This document shows positions 61,559 through 64,000 of a stretch of 64,000 nucleotides of DNA, piece after piece (position 1 is the first letter of the stretch; each line of letters begins with the position of its first letter). The position numbers were made by a program, and so were the translations under genes. The notes below the pieces were generated by a model. That model saw only the letters and a program-made list of their open reading frames with translations. It did no database searches and was not told the origin of the DNA. Origin of the DNA: Ptychodera flava (taxonomy: Eukaryota; Hemichordata; Enteropneusta; Ptychoderidae); the NCBI RefSeq assembly GCF_041260155.1, contig NC_091942.1, forward strand, positions 16,252,001 through 16,316,000. The letters run 5' to 3'.

Positions 61559-61860
61559 TTAACCCTTTGAGTGCTGTAATCTCTCCTACCAAAATTTTAG
61601 TGCAACATTTTTGGACACCGTGGTGCGAAGCACCAAAGGTGTCCTATGTCGCCACAATGTCTGTGTGTGTGTCCGTCTGTCCGTCCGTCCGTCCGTCCGT
61701 CTGTCCGTCCGTCTGTCCGTCTGTCCGTCCGTCCGTCCGTCCGTAGACAGATTTTGTTCCACTCATAACTTAAGAACCCTTAGTCCAATGTCATGCAATT
61801 TGGTATGTGGTATTATCATGATGAGACTTAGATCTGATTAGATTTTGGTGGGTGTGGCTT
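61559..61860 (+). mobile_element. TTAA-type MITE head joined to GGACACC-type element
   Basis: TTAACCCTTTGAGTGCTGTA opens as in the elements at 57199 and 40867 (complement). From 61613 a hairpin follows (GGACACC..GGTGTCC enclosing GGTGC-GAA-GCACC), then TATGTCGCCACAATGTCTGT, an 80-bp GTCC/GTCT microsatellite and GTAGACAGATTTTGTTCC. Confidence 0.6.
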
Positions 61861-62043
61861 ATTAATTAATTGCTCATTTGCATATTTTATGACTTTTTTC
61901 GTTCACGCAGATATCTCAGAGACGCCTGGAGCGATTTCGTTCAAACTTGGTAAAAGGATAGTACTCTACCTCATACAGATGCACGTTGATTTGTTTCACA
62001 ATGCGATCAAATTTGGCCGTGTTAGAGGACTTTTTAGTTTTCA

Positions 62044-62248
62044 CCTCCATAGACTCCCATGTATAAGGCAGTCCATAGACTCCAATGTTTAAGGCAGTCC
62101 ATAGACTCTCATGTATAAGGCAGTCCATAGACTCCCATGTATAAGGAAGTCCATAGACTCCCATGTATAAGGCAGTCCATAGACTCCATGTATAAGGCAG
62201 TCCATAGACTCCCATGTATAGGCAGTCCATAGACTCCCATGTATAAGG
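62044..62248. repeat. 26-bp minisatellite, about eight copies
   Basis: Unit CCATAGACTCCCATGTATAA + GGCAGT repeated with small indels. It gives a repetitive pseudo-coding frame on the minus strand that is not a gene. Confidence 0.9.
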
Positions 62249-62309
62249 CCAAGAAAAATAAAAATTTAGTTTCTCATCGTATTCATATTGCAAAAAGGAT
62301 GCAGTGACA

Positions 62310-62419
62310 CAGTTTTTAGTCCCCACAGATAAAGTCCAGGGGGCTCATAGATTGGGTCATGTCAGTCCATTAGTCCATCCATGTGAGTCCATCCGTTCAC
62401 GCAGATATCTCAGACGCTT
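62310..62419 (+). repeat. TAGTCCCCAC-type element head, copy 3
   Basis: TTTTAGTCCCCACAGATAAA .. GGGGGCTCATAGATTGGGTC then TTCACGCAGATATCTCAGAC, leading straight into the 226-bp satellite. The satellite may be the expanded core of this element. Confidence 0.6.
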
Positions 62420-64000
62420 TGACAAAATGTCACGTGACCTTTGACCTCAAATATACATATTTGTCCATAACTCGGTAACCACAAGTGCTAAACCTTTCAT
62501 ATATGGTATGATGGGACACCCTATGATGCCACATATTGTACCTCATTAATTATGTGCATATCTAATTTTGAGCAAGCCAATAGAGCTAGAGGTCTGATTT
62601 TTGGTATATATGGATAACTTAGCAATACAACTTTTTTGACAAAATGTCATGTGACCTTGGTGACCTTTGACCTCAAATATACATATTTGTCCATAACTCA
62701 GTAATCACTAATGCTACACCCTTCATATTTGGTATGATGGGACACCTTATGATGCCACATATTGTTCCTCATTAATTATGTGCATATCTAATTTTGAGCG
62801 AGCCAATAGAGCCAGAGGTCTGATTTTTGGTATGTACGGATAACTTAGCAATGCTATTTTTTTGACAAAATGTCACGTGACCTCGATTACCTTTGACCTC
62901 AAATATACATATTTGTCCATAACTCAGTAACCACAAGTGCTACACCCTTCATATTTGGTATGATGGGACACCTTATGACGCCACATATTGTACCTCATTA
63001 ATAATGCACATATCTAATTTTGAGCGAGCCAATAGAGCTAGAGGTCTGATTTTTGGTATATAGGGATAACTTAGCAATACAATTATTTTGACAAAATGTC
63101 ACGTGACCTCGGTGACCTTTGACCTCAAATATACATATTTGTCCATAACTCAGTAACCACAAGTGCTAAACCTTTCATATATGGTATGATGGGACACCCT
63201 ATGATGCCACATATTGTACCTCATTAATTATGTGCATATCTAATTTTGAGCAAGCCAATAGAGCTAGAGGTCTGATTTTTGGTATATATGGATAACTTAG
63301 CAATACAATTTTTTTGACAAAATGTCATGTGACCTTGGTGACCTTTGACCTCAAATATACATATTTGTCCATAACTCAGTAATCACTAATGCTACACCCT
63401 TCATATTTGGTATGATGGGACACCCTATGATGCCACATATTGTTCCTCATTAATTATGTGCATATCTAATTTTGAGCGAGCCAATAGAGCCAGAGGTCTG
63501 ATTTTTGGTATGTACGGATAACTTAGCAATGCTATTTTTTTGACAAAATGTCACGTGACCTCAATTACCTTTGACCTCAAATATACATATTTGTGCATAA
63601 CTCAGTAACCACAAGTGCTACACTCTTCATATTTGGTATGATGGGACACCTTATGACGCCACATATTGTACCTCATTAATAATGCACATATCTAATTTTG
63701 AGCGAGCCAATAGAGCTAGAGGTCTGATTTTTGGTATATAGGGATAACTTAGCAATACAATTATTTTGACAAAATGTCACGTGACCTCAGTGACCTTTGA
63801 CCTCAAATATACATATTTGTCCAAAACTCAGTAACCACAAGTGCTACACCCTTCATATTTGGTATGATGGGACACCTTATGACGCCACATATTGTACCTC
63901 ATTAACTATGCACATATCTAATTTTGAGCGAGCCAATAGAGCTAGAGGTCTGATTTTTGGTATGTAGGGATAACTTAGCAATACAATTTTTTTGGAAAAA
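62420..64000 (+). repeat. 226-bp satellite array with 678-bp (trimer) higher-order period
   Basis: Units start at 62420, 62637, 62863, 63089, 63315, 63541 and 63767 with TGACAAAATGTCACGTGACC or variants. Adjacent units differ at many diagnostic bases, whereas units three apart are nearly identical (62420/63089, 62637/63315, 62863/63541). The first unit lacks 9 bp. The array is cut by the window end. Confidence 0.92.

Larger units (their letters stand above)
59757..64000. other. Repeat-filled region downstream of GGH
   Basis: No gene is supported. In order it holds the GGH 3' UTR with a decayed GGACACC element, a perfect 200-bp tandem duplication, a stretch without recognisable features at 60.7-61.55 kb, and a TTAA-type MITE start fused to a GGACACC/GTCC element. 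These are followed by a 26-bp minisatellite, a third TAGTCCCCAC head, and a 226-bp satellite running to the window end. Confidence 0.6.

Noticed and set aside
61916..62326. 136-codon minus-strand frame with repeated YTWESMDCL-like segments
   Set aside because: It is the 26-bp minisatellite read through; the unit is not a multiple of three and copies carry indels.

Overview
The window is a piece of a metazoan nuclear genome. Its genes are multi-exon, with GT..AG splice sites and introns of roughly 0.2-2.4 kb. Intergenic DNA is AT-rich and contains many microsatellites, tandem arrays and small inverted-repeat elements. The encoded proteins closely resemble vertebrate Axin, ERCC6/CSB, an SLC5 sodium symporter and gamma-glutamyl hydrolase. 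Combined with the repeat types, this suggests a marine invertebrate, perhaps an invertebrate deuterostome such as a hemichordate or amphioxus. The species assignment is inference only.

Layout: (1) 173-5387, + strand: the last seven coding exons of Axin, from the GSK3-binding segment to the C-terminal DIX domain; the RGS part lies off the left edge. (2) 5.4-20.9 kb: a gene-poor tail-to-tail gap with a 940-bp inverted-repeat element and microsatellites. (3) 20866-30851, - strand: a complete 14-exon SLC5-family symporter (593 aa), with a tandem-core repeat element in its last-but-one intron. (4) 30.9-35.1 kb: SLC5 5' side and ERCC6 3' side, with a LINE-type tail. (5) 35115-47962, - strand: complete ERCC6 (CSB), 17 coding exons, 1588 aa, with all SWI2/SNF2 helicase motifs and the C-terminal ubiquitin-binding/winged-helix tail. 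(6) 48.0-52.5 kb: the interval between the divergent ERCC6 and GGH genes, with a hairpin MITE next to ERCC6 and a 1.45-kb inverted-repeat element. (7) 52507-59756, + strand: complete GGH (317 aa, 8 exons), with nested repeat elements in intron 6. (8) 59.8-64 kb: repeats only, ending in a 226-bp satellite array with a trimeric higher-order structure that runs off the right edge.

The four genes are unrelated in function: Wnt/beta-catenin scaffold, plasma-membrane Na+ symporter, transcription-coupled DNA repair remodeller, and lysosomal/secreted folate hydrolase. I see no operon or gene cluster logic. All exon joins were made by hand from splice consensus and reading phase, and every predicted junction keeps the frame. 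The most unusual material is in the repeats: a satellite carrying repeated nuclear-receptor-type DR1 motifs, a minisatellite that multiplies a 5' splice site, and several element families recognised here by their own termini and target duplications.
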